Shown here: piece by piece, positions 7,576 to 10,098 of the stretch
How positions within the stretch are numbered: position 1 is the stretch's first letter
How the letters are laid out: every line of letters starts with the position of its first letter
NCBI GenBank assembly: GCA_028713595.1
Contig: JAQTNZ010000046.1
Location: 1-10,098, forward strand
DNA: 10,098 nt
From: Methylovulum sp.
Lineage (GTDB): Bacteria > Pseudomonadota > Gammaproteobacteria > Methylococcales > Methylomonadaceae
Reading direction: 5' to 3'
Position numbers and translations under genes: made by a program
The notes under the pieces: generated by a model
The model's database searches: none
Told to the model about the DNA's origin: nothing
What the model saw: the letters and a program-made list of their open reading frames with translations, nothing else

Positions 7576-7608
7576 AAAAAAAGGCGTAACAAGCAATCTT
7601 GCCACGCC
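7576..7608 (-). terminator. Rho-independent terminator after the oxidoreductase gene
   Basis: Read on the minus strand, GGCGTGGCAAG, loop ATTG and CTTGTTACGCC form an 11-bp stem with two G-U wobble pairs in the middle, followed directly by seven T residues (7576-7582). It starts 26 bp after the stop codon of the oxidoreductase gene. All elements of an intrinsic terminator are present. Its T-tract ends 29 bp upstream of the ATPase ATG. Confidence 0.88.
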
Positions 7609-7624
7609 TCTTTTCACCCTATCT

Positions 7625-7656
7625 GCGTAGCCTCTACGCCTGTTGCTTCAGCAACA
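7625..7656. repeat. Two short perfect hairpins over the 3' end of the oxidoreductase gene
   Basis: TGTTGC-TTCA-GCAACA (7641-7656) is a 6-bp stem with a 4-base loop inside the last codons. GCGTAG-CCT-CTACGC (7625-7639) is a 6-bp stem with a 3-base loop spanning the TAG stop. Together with the terminator they give three consecutive stems at the end of the transcript. They may protect the 3' end or help termination; the first may simply reflect the Leu-Lys-Gln-Gln codons. Confidence 0.45.
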
Positions 7657-10098
7657 AATAATCCAGCCAAAGATTAGACAATTTCTCCTGCACGCTGTTT
7701 TGCCGTAAGCGGGCGTTAAGATGCGGGAAATCAACCTTGTCCAAACCTTGGTCTTGGTTGTAGCAAGAATACACGAAATATTCCTTACCTGATTCGGCAT
7801 CGACATGCTTACATAGACATTGCGCACAAATGCCCTTCATCATGCACTGCATGGGCGAGTTGATCGAGCCTATCGCGTGTTGCACCTTGCCTAAATACGG
7901 TTTTAGGACATTGTAACGGGCTTCTTTCACCGCCGACATCATGCGGTCGGAACCGATGACCACCAGATGATCGACATCCGCCAGGGCAATCGGTTGCTCG
8001 CCCAGCTCACCTGTGGCGTAAGCCAAAATACTTTCGAGGATATTGCCGACAAATGATTTGTCTTGCGGACGGCTCGGCTGTATCGCTTGTACACCCTCGC
8101 CTTTATCGACCGACCAGACAATCAGATCGGCGGCGGCTTCGACATCCTCAACTTTGAAACGGTCATGGGCAAATTTATAACCGGCAAAATAAATGACGCG
8201 GTTGCCAGCGGCGCGTAAGGCTTTGCCGATGGAGAACAGCACCGCATTGCCCAAACCGCCACCCAGTAACAACACGGTTTGCCCTGTCGGTATGTCGGTG
8301 GGCGTACCTGTCACGCCCATGATAACCAACGGGTCGCCGACTTGCCAATGTGCGCACAACCGCGATGAAGACCCCATTTCCAGCGCGATTAAGGAAATGG
8401 TGCCTTTTTCTTTGTCCACTTCCGCGCCGGTCAATGCCAAACCTTCGGCGGCCAGCACCGTACCTTCGACAACGGATGCGTAGGCCTCGTAATTTTGGAC
8501 ACGGTAGAATTGGCCTGGGTGGAATTTTTCCGCCGCCAACGGGGCTTTGACAATCACCTCGATGATGGTCGGGGTCAGGCGGTTAATGGCGACAATCGTG
8601 GCTTTAAAGGCATCGTCCAAACGGGCGAACAGCTCCGTTAACGCCGCCTCACGCACTGCTTGCTGCGCGGGGTCTAACAGTGCCAATTCCTTAGCGAACA
8701 ATTTGGCAACATAGGGATAACCATTTTTTGCACTTGCCATCGCCTTCACCACATTACCGGCATAAACAGGGTGGTTATCGCCATAAAAGCTGATGAACTT
8801 GCCGTCTTTTTGGTAAGAAGTCAGTGGTGCAGGTTTGCCCAGCTTAGGCGCGGCGGTGTCGTGCATAGCGACCAGCTCGACTTCTCCACCCTCATGCCAT
8901 TGCGGCTCATAGCGTTGGAAAAACCACTTGTCCATCACAAAAGTGTCGGGGTATTCGCTTTGGTAAATGGTGTTCGGCGATGTGCCCGCCGCGATATACA
9001 AGCTACGCAACGGCACGGTCAGCTGTTGCCCGGCGCTTTGCCAACGGCCATTTTCCAATACCAGCTTGTCAAATTCGACCGCATTCAAATGCCCAAATTC
9101 ATCAGCTCGCGCACTTAACGGACTCATACCCTCAGCCAAGGCGATACCTTCTTCCAAGGCTTCGGCAATTTCTTCATGGTTTTGCCGATACGCTGGCGCA
9201 TCCTTCATGCCCTTACGGTAAAACAGCGTCACCCCGCCCCAGCTTTCCACCAACGGTTGGAAGTTAGGCAACTCGCCCACCGCCGCCGCCCGTTCGCGTT
9301 CGGCCTTAATGGCTTGGCCATGTGCCAAAAACTCATCCAATATCAGCGTTTCTTCCTTGTCATAACGGCGGCGTACTGTCTCTTCACCGTAAACCGCCGC
9401 CAAAGTTTCATAGCGGGTTAAGATTTTTTCAACCTGAACCGGATAATACGCCATCAACTCAGTTGAGGTGTCAATTGCCGTCAAGCCACCCCCAATAACC
9501 CCCGCCGGCAACCGCACTTGCAGATTGGCTAAAGACGATGCCTTGGCCGCTCCGGTCAATTGCAAGGCCATCAGGAAATCAGAAGCCTTGCGGATACCTC
9601 GCATCAGATTGTTTTTCAAATCAATAATGGTTGGCTGACCCGCGCCGGAGGCGATACAGATATGGTCAAACCCTAAGCCCCACGCATCTTCAATCGTCAA
9701 CGTGCCGCCAAATCGGACACCGCCATAACTGCGGAACGCGGCGCGGCGTTGCAAGGTCAGGTAAATGACTTTCAGGAAATTCTTATCCCAGCGCACGGTA
9801 ATGCCATACTCGGCGACACCACCGAAACCCGCCAAGATACGCTTGTCCAAATCCTCATAAAGTTCTTTAAAATCGGCAATCGGGATTGGCAGATTATCGG
9901 CATCGCCGGTCAATGCCACTGGCAATGGCTCCAATTTCAGGCCATCAATGCCCACCACGGCAAAGCCTTCGTTCAGCAAATAATGGCTCATGGTGTAACC
10001 CGCCGGCCCCAAACCCACCACCAGCGCATTTTTGCCATTGTACGGCCACATGTACGGACGCGTAACTTTTAAGGGATTCCAGCGCGTCAAAAAACTGT
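7634..10098 (-). CDS. Multidomain FAD/NAD(P) oxidoreductase (GltD-like plus PyrK/FNR-like), 5' end outside window
   Basis: This large flavoprotein combines a glutamate-synthase-small-subunit-like oxidoreductase with a ferredoxin-reductase/PyrK-like electron-transfer module. The frame is open to the right edge. The TTG at 10090 is only the first possible start, and the GltD-type N-terminal Fe-S region probably lies upstream. Counting from 10090: FAD-binding VVGLGPAGY (24-32), a second Rossmann motif VIGGGLTAID (198-207), the IAAGTSPN segment (about 367-374), then from about 496 an FNR-like FAD domain (HPGQFYRVQNY, 524-534) and a nucleotide-binding LLGGGLGNAVLF (608-619). A Cys cluster follows at C749, C755, C758, C760 and C776, around SPMQCMMKGICAQCLC, fitting a PyrK-type [2Fe-2S] site. 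The domain layout suggests electron transfer between NAD(P)H and an iron-sulfur partner; the substrate is not evident and this is not simply GltD or PyrK. GC content is high and the gene ends in a strong terminator, as expected for a resident gene. Confidence 0.85.
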   Translation of the reverse strand, partial: SFLTRWNPLKVTRPYMWPYNGKNALVVGLGPAGYTMSHYLLNEGFAVVGIDGLKLEPLPVALTGDADNLPIPIADFKELYEDLDKRILAGFGGVAEYGITVRWDKNFLKVIYLTLQRRAAFRSYGGVRFGGTLTIEDAWGLGFDHICIASGAGQPTIIDLKNNLMRGIRKASDFLMALQLTGAAKASSLANLQVRLPAGVIGGGLTAIDTSTELMAYYPVQVEKILTRYETLAAVYGEETVRRRYDKEETLILDEFLAHGQAIKAERERAAAVGELPNFQPLVESWGGVTLFYRKGMKDAPAYRQNHEEIAEALEEGIALAEGMSPLSARADEFGHLNAVEFDKLVLENGRWQSAGQQLTVPLRSLYIAAGTSPNTIYQSEYPDTFVMDKWFFQRYEPQWHEGGEVELVAMHDTAAPKLGKPAPLTSYQKDGKFISFYGDNHPVYAGNVVKAMASAKNGYPYVAKLFAKELALLDPAQQAVREAALTELFARLDDAFKATIVAINRLTPTIIEVIVKAPLAAEKFHPGQFYRVQNYEAYASVVEGTVLAAEGLALTGAEVDKEKGTISLIALEMGSSSRLCAHWQVGDPLVIMGVTGTPTDIPTGQTVLLLGGGLGNAVLFSIGKALRAAGNRVIYFAGYKFAHDRFKVEDVEAAADLIVWSVDKGEGVQAIQPSRPQDKSFVGNILESILAYATGELGEQPIALADVDHLVVIGSDRMMSAVKEARYNVLKPYLGKVQHAIGSINSPMQCMMKGICAQCLCKHVDAESGKEYFVYSCYNQDQGLDKVDFPHLNARLRQNSVQEKLSNLWLDYLLLKQQA

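Noticed and set aside
10088..10090. TTG at 10090 as the start of the oxidoreductase
   Set aside because: The frame continues open to the window edge and the family has further N-terminal sequence, so the true start is most likely outside.

Overview
This looks like a chromosomal stretch from a Gram-negative bacterium of intermediate GC. The ComEC/Rec2 channel, the Lon-like Ser-Lys protease and the large GltD/PyrK-like flavoprotein together suggest a gammaproteobacterium. A methanotroph-like (Methylococcales) lineage is my guess from recall of similar large flavoproteins; nothing in the window proves it. There are no rRNA, tRNA, CRISPR or IS elements.

Layout: one plus-strand gene (comEC, truncated at the left edge, ending at 1953) converges on five minus-strand genes. 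From right to left these are a large FAD/NAD(P)/Fe-S oxidoreductase (7634 to the right edge, 5' end outside the window), an AAA/ABC-type ATPase (6224-7546), a small protein with a PD-(D/E)XK nuclease motif (5664-6221), a glycosyltransferase-61-like protein (4442-5617) and a Lon-family protease (1959-4349). A strong intrinsic terminator (7576-7608) closes the oxidoreductase gene just before the ATPase gene.

The flanking genes look like core functions: DNA uptake, proteolysis and redox metabolism. The stretch most likely to be accessory is 5664-7546. It is clearly more AT-rich than its neighbours. It encodes an OLD-like SMC/ABC-class ATPase with all the nucleotide-binding motifs but no TOPRIM domain, and 2 bp later a 185-residue protein carrying a well-spaced PD...ELK nuclease core. 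This ATPase-plus-nuclease pair has the architecture of two-gene anti-phage systems, but I cannot match it to a named one. The GT61-like gene follows 43 bp later on the same strand and may be cotranscribed, although its predicted role is unrelated.
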